Positions 25,448 through 35,748 of a DNA stretch of 64,000 bases are shown in pieces. This stretch comes from Oscillospiraceae bacterium (GTDB lineage: Bacteria > Bacillota > Clostridia > Oscillospirales > Oscillospiraceae), in contig CAJTEA010000007.1 in assembly GCA_910575265.1 (NCBI GenBank), positions 1 through 64,000 on the forward strand. Direction: 5' to 3'. The position numbers were made by a program, and so were the translations under genes. The notes below the pieces were generated by a model. The model made no database searches and was not told the DNA's origin. It saw nothing but the letters and a program-made list of their open reading frames with translations. How positions within the stretch are numbered: the stretch's first letter is position 1; every line of letters begins with the position of its first letter.

Positions 25448-25880
25448 AGAGACTGGCCTGGAGATGCTCCTCGTCCATCACCTCAAGCCCCGCTTCGTCC
25501 AGCAGACGAGCGGCCACACCCCAGCCTGGCTTGAGTGTGTGGGTAAAAGTGCCGTCATAAATCTCCCTACAGCCGCAGGAGGGGGACCGTGATTTTAAAA
25601 TAGCGACGGTACAGCCATGTTCTCTGGCAAGCGCCACCGCCCGTTCCGCTCCAGCTTGGTAGGCGGCGGTGACATCCTTCCCGTCCTGCGTGACCACCCG
25701 CCCATCGGGCTGTATCTCAGCGGGAGAGCGGGGCGTCTCCAGTCCCCCCAATATCTCGGGACAAACCGGGATCAGGTTGTGGCCCGCCCGGTGCAGCTCG
25801 ATAATTTGCCGGTCCAGACGGCTGGCCCCATCATAGCGACAGGGTTCCCCCAAAAAGCAATGGCTGACCAAGATATTCAT
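25437..25880 (-). CDS. DUF523 family protein
   Basis: This 147-residue protein belongs to a widespread uncharacterised family, recognised from LVSHCFLGEPCRYDG at the N-terminus, PVCPEILGGLETPR (about 38-51) and ILKSRSPSCGC. Conserved cysteines suggest metal or redox chemistry, which is inference only. It begins two bases before the stop of the upstream DUF3795 gene and overlaps the AraC-type gene downstream. Confidence 0.85.
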   Translation of the reverse strand: MNILVSHCFLGEPCRYDGASRLDRQIIELHRAGHNLIPVCPEILGGLETPRSPAEIQPDGRVVTQDGKDVTAAYQAGAERAVALAREHGCTVAILKSRSPSCGCREIYDGTFTHTLKPGWGVAARLLDEAGLEVMDEEHLQASLYDV

Positions 25881-25881
25881 A

Positions 25882-26436
25882 CTATTTCTCCTCTGGTTTT
25901 TTATTCAACTTCAGCACAATTCCGCTGTCTGTCGCCGTTTTCTTTAGAATATCAACAGCTATAACGGCTTTTTCCTTTACAGAGCTGCCCGCTGGAACGG
26001 CAGCCTCAATTTCCGCGAAAGCCCGGCGCAGATCGTCCAGCTCCAATTGATAAACGGCCAGGCAGTAGAAGCTTTTCCGTCGACCGTCGTTCCAGTCAGC
26101 CAGAAGCCTGTCCAAAATCCCTCGACGCTCCGTCAGTTCATTTATGTAAACCTCAAGACCTAGAACCTCCGCCCGCTCCAGGTCCTGGACCATCCGGCTA
26201 TGGGGAAGAAAAGAGTCGTACTTCTGCATTTTTTCATACCGTTCACAGGGAAACCGACCACACCGGGTACAGATCTCCTCCGCCTCCTGCTCCAGGGCAC
26301 ACCTGGCAATCGCGCAGCTCTGGTTGCCCTCTCCGCCCCCACAGCCAGGACAGTATCCGCCCAAATGCATGGGACACAAAAGACAATTCAGCCCACACTG
26401 GGAAAATTGTGGATGCGCTCTATGGAAATCCTTCAT
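25882..26436 (-). CDS. DUF3795 family cysteine-rich protein
   Basis: The 184-residue protein has a Cys-rich N-terminal half (QCGLNCLLCPMHLGGYCPGC, then CAIARCALEQ, ICTRCGRFPCERY), probably binding zinc or an Fe-S cluster, followed by a helical C-terminal half. Function is unknown. It heads the four-gene group DUF3795-DUF523-AraC-VOC, with an AGGAGG site before its ATG. It shares the domain type, not close sequence, with the shortened gene near 14.5 kb. Confidence 0.8.
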   Translation of the reverse strand: MKDFHRAHPQFSQCGLNCLLCPMHLGGYCPGCGGGEGNQSCAIARCALEQEAEEICTRCGRFPCERYEKMQKYDSFLPHSRMVQDLERAEVLGLEVYINELTERRGILDRLLADWNDGRRKSFYCLAVYQLELDDLRRAFAEIEAAVPAGSSVKEKAVIAVDILKKTATDSGIVLKLNKKPEEK

Positions 26437-26450
26437 CGTTCCTCCTGTAA

Positions 26451-26484
26451 AAAAGCGGCCCGCCTACTGGCGGGCCGCTTTAGG
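26451..26484 (-). terminator. Rho-independent terminator after ireB
   Basis: A perfect 13-base stem (AAAGCGGCCCGCC and its complement) with a four-base loop is followed on the minus strand by a T-run. It sits between the ireB stop and the DUF3795 gene start. Confidence 0.9.
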
Positions 26485-26491
26485 CACAAAC

Positions 26492-26743
26492 TCAGTGGGT
26501 CAGATAATACCTGACCAGGGTCTGGAGCAGTTCATCCCGATCCGCCTTGCGGATGAGCGCCCGGGCATTGTTATGGTTGGTGATATAGGTGGGATCCTCG
26601 GACAGGATATAGCCCACAATTTGATTGATGGGGTTATAACCTTTCTCCTGCAAGGCCTGATACACCGTGGTCAGGATGGCTTTAATCTCCATGTCCCGCT
26701 GGTCGCCCAAGCTGAATTTACGGGTATAATCCATCTCTCCCAT
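26492..26743 (-). CDS. ireB: IreB family regulatory phosphoprotein
   Basis: The 83-residue protein matches the IreB/UPF0297 family (older DUF965), recognised from [20 protein letters not shown] and [19 protein letters not shown] with the NNARALIRK block. In Enterococcus, IreB is phosphorylated by the Ser/Thr kinase IreK and tunes cephalosporin resistance. Members are often near alaS and ruvX, but not here. The ATG at 26743 has GGGAGG eight bases upstream. Confidence 0.92.
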   Translation of the reverse strand: MGEMDYTRKFSLGDQRDMEIKAILTTVYQALQEKGYNPINQIVGYILSEDPTYITNHNNARALIRKADRDELLQTLVRYYLTH

Positions 26744-26859
26744 ACTTCGCACCTCCCATTTTTCTATACCGCAGGCACACTGCCGCTTATAGCCTTAGTC
26801 TACTCCAAAACTTTGCCAATGTAAAGAGTTTTTACAAAATTTAATACAAATGAAATATT

Positions 26860-28077
26860 TCAAACGATTCTGTTCTTAACAACAGGGGTTATCATTGCCG
26901 CCGCCGCAATCTGAAACAGCGCGAACACCGCAGCCAGATGAAATACATACTGCACACCCCACGCGTTCCAGATCAAACCCATGATGGGTGAGGCGATAAT
27001 CGCCATGACATGGTCCACGCTCACCCCTACAGACAGGGTTTGTGTCACCTCACCTGGATCCAGCGCAATGGAACGCATCATGTAGGAGTGAACCATATTG
27101 AAGCGCTCGAACAGAATACACAGCACATAGGCTCCAAACACCAGCCAGGTTTGCCAGTCCCCCAGGTCAAAGGAACCTCCGGACAGCATCCCGGCCAAAA
27201 GACCCATCAAGGAGAAGGAGATTACGATATAGACGGCCTCTATCCACAGCATTTTTTTCACGCCCAGCCGGTCCAGCATGCTTCCAAGGACAGGCGACAG
27301 CCAGGTGCCGGCCAGATGGACCACAATGGTGAGCAGAGCAACCGTATCCGCCCCCTGCCCCAGCAGGTTGATAATGACCCATGGAGCAAAGACAATCTTG
27401 ATCCGCTTCTGACAGCCGTAGGCCAGGGTCACCATATAATAGGGCATATACCGCTTGCGGAACAGCAGCTTGTGGTTTTGGATGCCGCTCTTCCGGGGCA
27501 CGGACAGAGCCATCACCGTCAGCAAGATAACCGCCCCGGCGGTGGCCGCGGCCCCAATGGCGAAGGGCGGGATAGTTTTAGAGGCAAAACTGAAAAAACC
27601 TGTCCGAAAGCCAAAGAACACCATTACCGCTGCCAACATGTTGAACAGGGTATCAACGCTCTTGAACTTACCCAGAGTGCTTCCCACCCGCCCCTTCTCC
27701 GCCAAATCCATGGAAATCGCGTCGCTCAGGGGCATAAACAGGTGCATACCCAGGGAGTGGATGAACAGAAACACCAGCATGGTTCCATAGGAGGGGGACA
27801 GCCAGCCCATGACAAGGAAGCCAATCAGAATCAGCGCCTGAGCCACAACCGACATCCACAGATTGCCCAGCAAGCCCAGCGCCGCCACCAGCACCATGCA
27901 CAGAATGCCGGGACTCTCCCGGGGAATCTCGATAAACCCCCGCTGGACGGAATCAATATGGAAAACCTCATTAAAATAGTTGGAAAAGATGTTGTTGCCC
28001 AAGCCGTTGGCCAGGGCGGTCAGGGCCAGTACCGCAAGAAACAGACGGACAGCCCGCCGACGGTTTTGTTCGGTCAC
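26860..28077 (-). CDS. MFS transporter
   Basis: The 405-residue protein has about twelve hydrophobic segments in two halves separated by a basic loop ([17 protein letters not shown]), as in the major facilitator superfamily. The substrate is unknown. It begins at a GTG that overlaps the FtsK/SpoIIIE stop (GTGA), so expression is coupled to that gene. I see no diagnostic drug-efflux motif. Confidence 0.85.
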   Translation of the reverse strand: MTEQNRRRAVRLFLAVLALTALANGLGNNIFSNYFNEVFHIDSVQRGFIEIPRESPGILCMVLVAALGLLGNLWMSVVAQALILIGFLVMGWLSPSYGTMLVFLFIHSLGMHLFMPLSDAISMDLAEKGRVGSTLGKFKSVDTLFNMLAAVMVFFGFRTGFFSFASKTIPPFAIGAAATAGAVILLTVMALSVPRKSGIQNHKLLFRKRYMPYYMVTLAYGCQKRIKIVFAPWVIINLLGQGADTVALLTIVVHLAGTWLSPVLGSMLDRLGVKKMLWIEAVYIVISFSLMGLLAGMLSGGSFDLGDWQTWLVFGAYVLCILFERFNMVHSYMMRSIALDPGEVTQTLSVGVSVDHVMAIIASPIMGLIWNAWGVQYVFHLAAVFALFQIAAAAMITPVVKNRIV

Positions 28078-30878
28078 AGCGTATCCTCCTCCGATCTGTC
28101 AAGGGCGTCCTCAACATCGAAAGGGGGAGCGTCTTCCGGAACAGGAGCGGGCTCCGACGCGGGGACGGCAGAAGCCATCAAGTCGCTGGAAGTGGTGATC
28201 CCCTGGCGGTACTTCATCTCCTGCCACTGCTCCTTGGTAATGAGCAGCTGCCGGGGCTTGCTGCCCTCAAAAGGCCCCACAATGCCCTTCTCCTCCAGCT
28301 GGTCCACCAGCCGGGCGGCACGGGCATATCCCAGCTTCAGACGGCGCTGGAGCATGGACACGGAGGCCTGCCCTGTCTCTACCACAACCTCCGCGGCGGC
28401 GTCGATAAGTTCGTCGAACTCGCTGTCCATCTCCTCCGGAGCAGAACCGCCCACTCCCTTGGAGCCCTTCTCCTTCTCAGCGGCGTTGTGTTCGATCTCC
28501 GCCATAACGGAGTCGTCATACTGGGCCGCGCCGCTGTTTTTCTTCACAAACTCCACAACCGCGGCCACCTCCGGATCGGAGATAAAACAGCCCTGCACTC
28601 GGGTGGGCTTGCCGCTGCCCAGAGGGGCGAACAGCATATCACCCCGGCCTACCAGTTTTTCGGCGCCTTGTGTATCTAAAATGATACGGGATTCCATGGC
28701 GGAGGCCACCGCGAAGGCGATTCGGCTGGGTATGTTGGCTTTCATCAGGCCCGTAATGACATCGGCGGAAGGCCGCTGGGTGGCGATCACCAGGTGCATG
28801 CCGGCCGCGCGGCCCATCTGGGCTACCCGGCAGATGGATTCCTCCACCTCCTTGGCGGCTACCAGCATCAGATCGGCCAGCTCGTCAATGAGAACCACAA
28901 CCGAGGGCATCTTCTCCATCCCCTCAGTGCGGGCAGCCAAGGCATTGTATTCCTCCAGCTTCCGTACTCCCACCTCGGAAAAGGTGCGGTAGCGCTTCAT
29001 CATTTCGGTAACTGCCCACTGCAGTGCGCCCGCCGCCTTCTTGGGGTCGGTAACCACAGGAATGAGCAGATGAGGAATACCGTTGTAGACGCTCAACTCC
29101 ACCATTTTGGGGTCCACCATAATAAGACGTACCTCCTCGGGAGTGGCCTTGTAGAGTAAAGAGGTAATAATAGTATTAGTGCAAACCGATTTGCCGGAAC
29201 CGGTTGTGCCGGCGATCAGCAAATGAGGCAGCTTGCCAATGTCTCCAATAATGGCCTGCCCACTGATATCCTTGCCGACCGCAAAGGAGGTCTTTGATTT
29301 GCTGTTGGTAAAGTTGGTGGACTCAACCACCGAACGAATGCTGACTGGGGATACCACTTTGTTAGGTACCTCGATACCCACCACAGAGATCTTATCGGGA
29401 ATGGGGGCGATCCGTACCCCGGTGGCCCCCAGAGCCAGGGCGATGTCATCGGCCAGGTTGGTCAGCTTGGTCAGTTTGACCCCCTGTTCCATAGACAGCT
29501 CATACCGGGTAACCGAGGGGCCCCGAACCACATTGATGATATTGGCGTTGATGCCGAAGGAATGGATTGTTTCCCCCAGCCGCTGGCGGTTGGCGTTGAG
29601 CTCTCCCAAAGCCTCGCCGCCAATCTCTCCCGTCCCCTCCCGCAGCAGGGACAGAGGCGGATACTGATAGGGCGGGATCTCCTGCCCCATGGCCTGTTGA
29701 ATCTCCTGGTCCAGCTGAGCGGCCTCGTTGGCCGCCTCCTTCGCCGTTACCTTAGCCGGTTCAGGCGCGGGCAGCTTTTCCACCGCTTGGGCCAGCGCAG
29801 AGGGCGGCGGCCCCACGAAGGCGGGCGCATCCTGAAGGGATTCCACAGGCTGCGGCGCGGGAGGTTCCTCCACCGCTGGGGACGACACGGAGACAGGCTC
29901 CGTCTGGAGCGGCGCGGCCGGCGCTTCCGATATGGGAGGCGTAAGAGGCTCCGGTTTGGAAATCGCGGGGAATTCCTGCTCCGGCCGGGGCAACGCGGAA
30001 TCCGCTTCTTCCGGATGAGATGCCTCAGCCGGCTGGGGAGTATCCCTGGGCTTCAGTAGCTCATCGGGGCTTGGCACCCGGGGATTACGGTTGAAAAAGC
30101 CCTTCTTTTTCTTCTCCGGGGCCGGCTCCTTCCCCACCAGAGGGCCGTCATCCACCGGAATGTCGATGGCGGGACGGGAGTTCGTTCGGGAAACCGGACG
30201 GGGCTCCTCATAGCGCTCCTGCCGGGCCGGACGGCGCTCGCGGCGGGGCTCAGGCTCATACTCATACTTGGGGCGGCTGAACATCCAGTCCGCCACGTCC
30301 ATCAGGGAGCGGTCAAATGCGGCCAATCCAGCCAAAAGTCCGGCCAGAACAAAGACAACGGCTGCTCCAAAGCGGGTAAACAGAGTGACAAAGCCCTGAC
30401 CCAACAGTCCGCCCAGCCCGCCGCCGGACTCCATCAGCTTGCCGCTGTCCACCAGCGCCCCACACAATTCGGCGTTCCACTCCAGGCTCTCATTGAGCAG
30501 GCTATGAAGAAAGCAGGACAGCAAAAGGGGCAGCAGCAGAGCACAGACCAGCCGCAGCCGAACCGGACGGCCCCGGTGGAAGGCCAGGATATAAGCCCCC
30601 AGCAGCAACGCGGGAGGCGTCAGCCAGAAGCCGTATCCCAGCAGGCCCTTGAGCAGGCCGCAAAACAAGTCGATAAAGATCGCTTTCATATTGAAGTAGC
30701 CCAGGAAAGCGAAGATGGCCAGCAGGAAACAGACAACCGCGCCAATCTCCCGGCGGTAGGGCTGTCTGACTGGTTCCTGACGGCTTCGGCTTCCGCCCTT
30801 TCCTTTGGAGACCGCCGCGGTACGCCGTCCCCCGCCCCCGGAGGCGCGGCTCCCCCCAGCTTTCTTTTGTGTCGCCAT
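28074..30878 (-). CDS. DNA translocase FtsK/SpoIIIE
   Basis: The motor pumps DNA across the closing septum in division and sporulation. The 934-residue protein has a basic N-tail and about four membrane segments (45-190). A Pro/Glu/Ala-rich linker reaches about 400. The RecA-like motor follows, with Walker A GTTGSGKS near 557 and [12 protein letters not shown] as Walker B. A C-terminal gamma winged helix (about 820-890, [20 protein letters not shown]) is present. Whether this copy plays the FtsK or SpoIIIE role cannot be told from sequence. It is cotranscribed with the MFS gene. Confidence 0.94.
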   Translation of the reverse strand: MATQKKAGGSRASGGGGRRTAAVSKGKGGSRSRQEPVRQPYRREIGAVVCFLLAIFAFLGYFNMKAIFIDLFCGLLKGLLGYGFWLTPPALLLGAYILAFHRGRPVRLRLVCALLLPLLLSCFLHSLLNESLEWNAELCGALVDSGKLMESGGGLGGLLGQGFVTLFTRFGAAVVFVLAGLLAGLAAFDRSLMDVADWMFSRPKYEYEPEPRRERRPARQERYEEPRPVSRTNSRPAIDIPVDDGPLVGKEPAPEKKKKGFFNRNPRVPSPDELLKPRDTPQPAEASHPEEADSALPRPEQEFPAISKPEPLTPPISEAPAAPLQTEPVSVSSPAVEEPPAPQPVESLQDAPAFVGPPPSALAQAVEKLPAPEPAKVTAKEAANEAAQLDQEIQQAMGQEIPPYQYPPLSLLREGTGEIGGEALGELNANRQRLGETIHSFGINANIINVVRGPSVTRYELSMEQGVKLTKLTNLADDIALALGATGVRIAPIPDKISVVGIEVPNKVVSPVSIRSVVESTNFTNSKSKTSFAVGKDISGQAIIGDIGKLPHLLIAGTTGSGKSVCTNTIITSLLYKATPEEVRLIMVDPKMVELSVYNGIPHLLIPVVTDPKKAAGALQWAVTEMMKRYRTFSEVGVRKLEEYNALAARTEGMEKMPSVVVLIDELADLMLVAAKEVEESICRVAQMGRAAGMHLVIATQRPSADVITGLMKANIPSRIAFAVASAMESRIILDTQGAEKLVGRGDMLFAPLGSGKPTRVQGCFISDPEVAAVVEFVKKNSGAAQYDDSVMAEIEHNAAEKEKGSKGVGGSAPEEMDSEFDELIDAAAEVVVETGQASVSMLQRRLKLGYARAARLVDQLEEKGIVGPFEGSKPRQLLITKEQWQEMKYRQGITTSSDLMASAVPASEPAPVPEDAPPFDVEDALDRSEEDTL

Positions 30879-30908
30879 ATGTAAATCGTTCCTTTCGATG
30901 TTCCGGTG

Positions 30909-31763
30909 TTACGCCGGCGAGGTCAGAGACCAGTTCATAATGTTCAGCAGGATGAACAGCGCGCCCGCGCCCCAGCAGTAAAAGGCAAACGCGCCGAACC
31001 GGCCCCTGTCGGCCAGCAGCTTCACCAACTGGATGGAGAAATAGCCCACCACAGCGGCCACTGCCATACCTACCAGGTACTTGGGAAGGTTTTCCACTGG
31101 GATGCCCCCCTCCAGCTCCATCACATCCAGTACCTCCAGCAGAGTAGCCCCCAATACAGCGGGCAGCGACATGAGAAAGGAGTAGCGCACAGCAAACTTC
31201 CGGTCAAACCCCCGGACCATACCGGCGGAGATGGTGCAGCCGGAGCGGGACAGCCCCGGGATGGTCGCCACTCCCTGGGCCAGACCCACCAGCAGCACAT
31301 CCAAAAGGGTAGCGTTTCGGGCAGTTTTGTGTCCCCGGGCCATCTGGTCGGAGAGGAACAGAATACAACCGGTGACTAGCAGTGCGCCGCAGACGAAAAT
31401 AGGGTTGTTCCCAAACGCCTCCACCTTGTCTTTAATGGGCAGTACCAGAAACAGGGGCAGGGTACCCACAATGATAAGCAGCACCATCCTCCGGGCCTCC
31501 GGAGGGTTACCACGGTAGATCCTGTGGGAGAACAGGTCGGTGAAAAAGCGGAAAAACTCTACAACCATCTCCCAGATATCCCGCCAGTACACCACACATA
31601 CCGCCAGCAGGGTGGCAAAGTGGAGCAGAACGTTGAAGAGCTGGTCGGGTTCCTCCATGCCAAAAAAGTGCTGGAACAGGGTGAGGTGGCCAGAGCTGGA
31701 GATTGGCAGAAACTCGGCCACACCCTGGACAAAGCCCAGGATGACAGACATGAAATAAGTCAA
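30909..31763 (-). CDS. uppP: Undecaprenyl-diphosphatase UppP (BacA)
   Basis: UppP recycles the C55 lipid carrier of cell-wall synthesis by dephosphorylating undecaprenyl diphosphate, and confers bacitracin tolerance. The 284-residue membrane protein has EFLPISSSGHL near its N-terminus and IPGLSRSGCTISAG in the second half, both family motifs. A TTG start at 31763 is chosen. AGGGGG lies nine bases upstream, and the resulting first ten residues align with family starts. The ATG at 31751 lacks a site. Confidence 0.93.
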   Translation of the reverse strand: MTYFMSVILGFVQGVAEFLPISSSGHLTLFQHFFGMEEPDQLFNVLLHFATLLAVCVVYWRDIWEMVVEFFRFFTDLFSHRIYRGNPPEARRMVLLIIVGTLPLFLVLPIKDKVEAFGNNPIFVCGALLVTGCILFLSDQMARGHKTARNATLLDVLLVGLAQGVATIPGLSRSGCTISAGMVRGFDRKFAVRYSFLMSLPAVLGATLLEVLDVMELEGGIPVENLPKYLVGMAVAAVVGYFSIQLVKLLADRGRFGAFAFYCWGAGALFILLNIMNWSLTSPA

Positions 31764-31862
31764 AGGTATGTACCCCCTAAAACGGGCAAGTGCCCACAAA
31801 ATCACTAACTATTATATTAGCACAAGGCTGGGAAAAATTCCAGTGTTTTCTTTCGCGGCCAT

Positions 31863-31889
31863 AAAATATCCCCCGACAAAGCCGGGGGC
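31863..31889 (-). terminator. Hairpin terminator after TauE-like gene
   Basis: A six-base GC stem (CCCCCG / CGGGGG) lies just after the TauE-like stop and is followed on the minus strand by ATATTTTATG. Confidence 0.65.
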
Positions 31890-31896
31890 AGCTTTT

Positions 31897-32670
31897 TCAA
31901 GTCAAAAGGCCGTAAATCAACCGGACCAGCAGGAAAATCAGCACCACAAAAAACATAGGCCGGATTACCCTGGCCCCTCCCTTCAGGGCCAGGCCGGAAC
32001 CCACATAATTGCCGGCAATGCCGCACAGCGCGGCGGGGATTCCCACACTCCACATCACCTTGCCGGCCAGGGCGAAAGTGACCAGAGACGCCAGATTGCT
32101 GGCGGAATTGGCCAGCTTGGTATTGCCGGAAGCGGTAAGCAGGTCAAATTTACACACTCCGGTAAAGGCCAGCATCAGAAAGGTCCCTGCTCCCGGTCCA
32201 AAAAATCCGTCGTAGCCGCCAATCACCAGTCCAATTCCAACGGCCATCGCCATCAGCTGAACCCGCCCCAGCGTGTCGGAGTGGTCCTCCTGGCCGAAAT
32301 TCCGTTTCAGCAGTAGAAAAACGGCCATGACCGGTACTACCACCAACATAATGTAGTACAGGATCTGCTCTGGCATAATCAGGTTGAGCCGCGCTCCCAC
32401 CCAAGCCCCGATCAAAGCTCCCACTGCCCCGGCAGCGGCGCTGGGCATATGTACCTCTCCCCGCTTCAAAAAGCGGCCGGTGGACAGAAAGGTCCCAAAC
32501 GCGTTGCCGCATTTGTTGGTCCCTGAAGCCATATGGGCCGGCAGCCCCGCCAACAGATAGGCCGGCAGCGTGATTAATCCGCCGCCCCCGGCTACCGCGT
32601 CGATCAATCCGCCCAAAAAGACGAGAGGACAGACAATGATCCAGATATGCGCCAGTTCAGACAATTCCAT
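31897..32670 (-). CDS. TauE/SafE family membrane transporter (TSUP)
   Basis: The 257-residue protein has about eight hydrophobic segments and the family motif GGLIDAVAGGGGLITLPAYL at residues 20-39, repeated in weaker form (GGYDGFFGPGAGTFL). TSUP members move sulfite, sulfoacetate or other organosulfur anions. The substrate here is unknown. It starts 13 bases after the rarA stop, in a minus-strand series from DUF2804 to this gene that ends in a hairpin. Confidence 0.9.
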   Translation of the reverse strand: MELSELAHIWIIVCPLVFLGGLIDAVAGGGGLITLPAYLLAGLPAHMASGTNKCGNAFGTFLSTGRFLKRGEVHMPSAAAGAVGALIGAWVGARLNLIMPEQILYYIMLVVVPVMAVFLLLKRNFGQEDHSDTLGRVQLMAMAVGIGLVIGGYDGFFGPGAGTFLMLAFTGVCKFDLLTASGNTKLANSASNLASLVTFALAGKVMWSVGIPAALCGIAGNYVGSGLALKGGARVIRPMFFVVLIFLLVRLIYGLLT

Positions 32671-32682
32671 TGTTCTCTCCTC

Positions 32683-33948
32683 CTAATCCCCTTTAATGTC
32701 ATCCCAGTATCGTTTCGCGGCCTGCTCGGTTTTGTTGTCACCGTATTGATAGTAACAGGTACCCGCCAGCTCATCGGGGAGATACTGCTGGGCCACCCAG
32801 TGACGGGGAAAGCTGTGGGGGTACTTGTAGCCCTGCTCCCGTTCCTGGCCGGCTGAGTCGGCGTGGACGTTTTGCAGCTCCCGGGGAATATTTCCCGTCC
32901 GCCCTGCCCGGACGTCCGCCAGAGCGGCGTCGATGGCCATACAGGCGGTGTTGGACTTGGGAGCGGTCGCCAGAAGGATCACCGCTTCTGCCAGGGGCAG
33001 CTTGGCCTCCGGCAGGCCGAGTTGAAGTGCGTTGTCCACACAGGCCTTGACGATGGGCACCGCCATGGGATAGGCCAGACCAATATCCTCGCTGGCGGAG
33101 CAGAGAATTCTTCGGATCGCGGTGATTAAATCTCCCGCCTCCAGCAGCCGGGCCAGATAGTGCAGAGCCGCGTCTGGGTCGGAGCCTCGCAGGGATTTCA
33201 TCAGCGCGGAGGCAATGTCGAAGTGGGCGTCACCCTCCCGGTCGTAGCGCATAGCGGACTTTTGGGCGGCGGTCTGCGCGTCATCCAAAGTGACAAGTAA
33301 TTTCCCTTGCTCCCTTCTGGCAGCCGTTAACAAAAGCTCAATGGCATTCATGGCCTTGCGGACGTCGCCGCCACAGGCGGAGGCGATGTGCTCCCGGACC
33401 CCCTCCTCACAGGCCACCTCAGCGCCCAGGCGCTGTTCCATGATGGAAATCCCCCGGTCTATGGCAGGGAGCACATCCTGAGCGGTAATCTGCTTGAATT
33501 CAAAGACGCTGGCCCGGGACAGCACCGCGCCGAATACAGCGAAAAACGGGTTCTCTGTGGTAGAGGCGATCAAGGTGATGCGGCCATCCTCCATAAACTC
33601 CAGCAGAGATTGCTGTTGCTTTTTGTTGAAATATTGGATCTCATCCAGGTAGAGCAACACCCCCTCCGGGGCCAGCAGGGTACCGATGTCCGCCATGATA
33701 TCTTTAATATCAGAGATGGAGGCGGTGGTGGCGTTGAGCCGGTGAAGGGGCCGATTGGTCCGCTGGGCGATAATGTTGGCCACCGTAGTCTTGCCCGTCC
33801 CCGAGGGGCCGTAAAAAATCAGGTTGGGGATGTTTCCCCCCTCTACAATGCGGCGGAGCAGACCGTCTCTGCCCAGAATGTGCCGCTGCCCCACTACCTC
33901 ATCCAGTGACTGGGGCCGTATCTCATCCGCCAACGGGCGGTACGCCAT
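32683..33948 (-). CDS. rarA: Replication-associated recombination protein A (RarA/MgsA)
   Basis: RarA is an AAA+ ATPase related to clamp loaders that acts at stalled replication forks. The 421-residue protein opens with RPLADEIRPQSLDEVVGQ and has Walker A GPSGTGKTTVA (about 46-56), Walker B LLYLDEIQYF and the sensor STTENPFFAV. The C-terminal tetramerisation domain carries AIRRILCSASEDIGLA. Length is typical. It follows the YgjP-like gene closely on the same strand. Confidence 0.95.
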   Translation of the reverse strand: MAYRPLADEIRPQSLDEVVGQRHILGRDGLLRRIVEGGNIPNLIFYGPSGTGKTTVANIIAQRTNRPLHRLNATTASISDIKDIMADIGTLLAPEGVLLYLDEIQYFNKKQQQSLLEFMEDGRITLIASTTENPFFAVFGAVLSRASVFEFKQITAQDVLPAIDRGISIMEQRLGAEVACEEGVREHIASACGGDVRKAMNAIELLLTAARREQGKLLVTLDDAQTAAQKSAMRYDREGDAHFDIASALMKSLRGSDPDAALHYLARLLEAGDLITAIRRILCSASEDIGLAYPMAVPIVKACVDNALQLGLPEAKLPLAEAVILLATAPKSNTACMAIDAALADVRAGRTGNIPRELQNVHADSAGQEREQGYKYPHSFPRHWVAQQYLPDELAGTCYYQYGDNKTEQAAKRYWDDIKGD

Positions 33949-33968
33949 AGTGCGTCACCCTTTCCTTG

Positions 33969-34550
33969 TCAATCTTCCAGCGCCCCACCGTAGCGTTTCA
34001 GCACTTTCCGCCGCTGTCGCCAGTCCGGCATAAGGGCATCCATTCTGGCATAAAATCCTGGTCCGTGGCCATGATGCAGGAAGTGGACCAGCTCATGGAG
34101 GGCCACATAGTCCCGCAGCTCCTCCGGACACCGGGCCAGCGCGGTATTCAGGGTGATATATCCCTGAGCCCAGTGGCAGTTTCCCCACTGGCTTTTCAGT
34201 GCCCGAAGCTTCAGAGATGGAAACGCCACCCCCAGGGGCTCCACAAGAGGATAGACTCTGTTCAGCGCTTCGCTCAGCCTCCGGACGCACTCCTCCCGGG
34301 AAACCGGAGGCAGAGGTTCCACCTGCCGCTCTTCCCTGCGCCGGAGCGCGTCCATAATCCAGCCGCTCTTCTCCTGGACAAAACGATCCGCCTGTTTCAC
34401 CGGACACCTCAGAGGGATGGAGACCATAATCTCATTTCCCCGCCCAAGGCGCAGATTCAAATTTTTTACCTGCTTTCGGGTCAATGTATACATGACCGGT
34501 CCGCTGGGGGTATCCACCAGCCGCGGTTGAGACTGGGAACCGTTCACCAT
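33969..34550 (-). CDS. YgjP-like metallopeptidase domain protein
   Basis: The 193-residue protein carries a zincin motif HELVHFLHHGHGPGF (near 152-166) after the conserved LKSQWGNCHWAQGYITLN, as in YgjP/WLM-type predicted Zn-dependent proteases. Substrate is unknown. The ATG overlaps the DUF2804 stop by seven bases. The N-terminal third is basic and less conserved. Confidence 0.87.
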   Translation of the reverse strand: MVNGSQSQPRLVDTPSGPVMYTLTRKQVKNLNLRLGRGNEIMVSIPLRCPVKQADRFVQEKSGWIMDALRRREERQVEPLPPVSREECVRRLSEALNRVYPLVEPLGVAFPSLKLRALKSQWGNCHWAQGYITLNTALARCPEELRDYVALHELVHFLHHGHGPGFYARMDALMPDWRQRRKVLKRYGGALED

Positions 34551-35584
34551 TTGTTTTCCACTTCCTCAGCAAACCCCAAAAAATCCTTGACAAAAATCTC
34601 AGTACCATCGTCCAGAATGGCCAGGCCGGTAAACTTGCCAAAAATCTGGTGCTGGTCAGATTTGATCAGCCCGACCGCACTGGAACAGGCGGAGCGGTCC
34701 AAAATGGGGTCAAAGCGCATTTCAAACCGCCCATCGTCGCTGGTAAACTCCCACTGCTCCATGTACCGGCGCTTGCGGCGGCGGCCCGGAATGCGGAAGC
34801 GCACCTTGGACAGCTTGTGGGCCATCCCATTGTAGAACAGCATATTTTCCGTAGCGGCGGAGGTATCTCCAAAGCCGTAGCCCAGGTTAAACCCAAAGGT
34901 CACACCATCCACCAGCCCGGAGGCGGAGGCCCAGTACCAGGTGTTGTGATAGGTCCATACTCCCCGGCCCCAGTCCAGCACACCGAAGGAGTCGGCTGGG
35001 TCCAGCATATACTCCTTCTCCCCCACCGTTACCTTGCCAGCGGCCCGCAGGCAGTTGATTTTCTGGTTGAAATAGAAGTGTCCCGGCTTGTCAAAGGGGG
35101 TGCAGATGACCATGGACTCCTCCGGTTCGCCGGTGAGCTCGACATAGGCGTCTAAAGGTTCGCGACCGTCAAAGCGCTCCATATGGGCAAAGAGAAGCCG
35201 CTTCTCCTCCTCCCGCCGGAACAGCAGAGAGTAGCCTTTGCCCCCTGACGCGCTGTCTCCCTCCACCGTACTGGAGGGCATGCCGGTGGCCCCCATGGGC
35301 AGCAGACGCATCGGGCTCCGGGTCACCTGGGTGTTCTCCCAGAAGTCCAGCAGAGAAATGGAATCCAGCCCCATATAGCTGTTGTCCGCGATGGTCAGCG
35401 CCAGGGCAAATTGACCGTTCATCACCAGGTAGTAATCCCACTCCTTGATGCGCATACTGTGCCCTTTAATCATGTTCCGGTCATACTCGGGCAGCGGTCT
35501 TTTGGCATATCCCGCTTCCCGCAGATTGCCCTGGGCATCCAGCAGCGGCCCCGATTTGGTGATCTCGTGCTGCTCCATGGTCAT
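34544..35584 (-). CDS. DUF2804 domain-containing protein
   Basis: The 346-residue protein matches the DUF2804 family, seen as a long beta-rich protein with WDYYLVMNGQFALALTIADN near residues 50-69 and FGVLDWGRGVWTYHNTWYWA near 205-224. No membrane segments or signal peptide are evident. Function is unknown. Its beta-sandwich style suggests binding of a lipid or glycan, which is speculation. A clear promoter lies 57 bases upstream, and GGGGG precedes the ATG. Confidence 0.85.
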   Translation of the reverse strand: MTMEQHEITKSGPLLDAQGNLREAGYAKRPLPEYDRNMIKGHSMRIKEWDYYLVMNGQFALALTIADNSYMGLDSISLLDFWENTQVTRSPMRLLPMGATGMPSSTVEGDSASGGKGYSLLFRREEEKRLLFAHMERFDGREPLDAYVELTGEPEESMVICTPFDKPGHFYFNQKINCLRAAGKVTVGEKEYMLDPADSFGVLDWGRGVWTYHNTWYWASASGLVDGVTFGFNLGYGFGDTSAATENMLFYNGMAHKLSKVRFRIPGRRRKRRYMEQWEFTSDDGRFEMRFDPILDRSACSSAVGLIKSDQHQIFGKFTGLAILDDGTEIFVKDFLGFAEEVENKW

Positions 35585-35640
35585 GTCCCCCTTTTTGGGT
35601 CAGATATGGTCCGCCGGAGGCGTCCCGCCGATTTCATACC

Positions 35641-35669
35641 ATTATACTGTAAAATGTTTCATTCCGCAA
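35641..35669 (-). promoter_or_regulatory. Sigma-A-type promoter of DUF2804 gene
   Basis: On the minus strand TTGCGG (35669-35664) is followed by a 17-base spacer and a perfect TATAAT (35646-35641). Confidence 0.65.
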
Positions 35670-35748
35670 TTCTTTTCTTGGACAGGCAAACGATCTTTTT
35701 TCTCCGCATATCCTCACAGAGGAACTTTTGTTCAGGGGGTGTGTGGCA

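Noticed and set aside
27010-28992. 660-codon plus-strand open frame opposite the MFS and FtsK/SpoIIIE genes
   Set aside because: It is antisense to two well-supported genes, low in complexity (Gln, His, Ser, Pro rich), without ribosome site. It reflects strong G/C bias at third positions.
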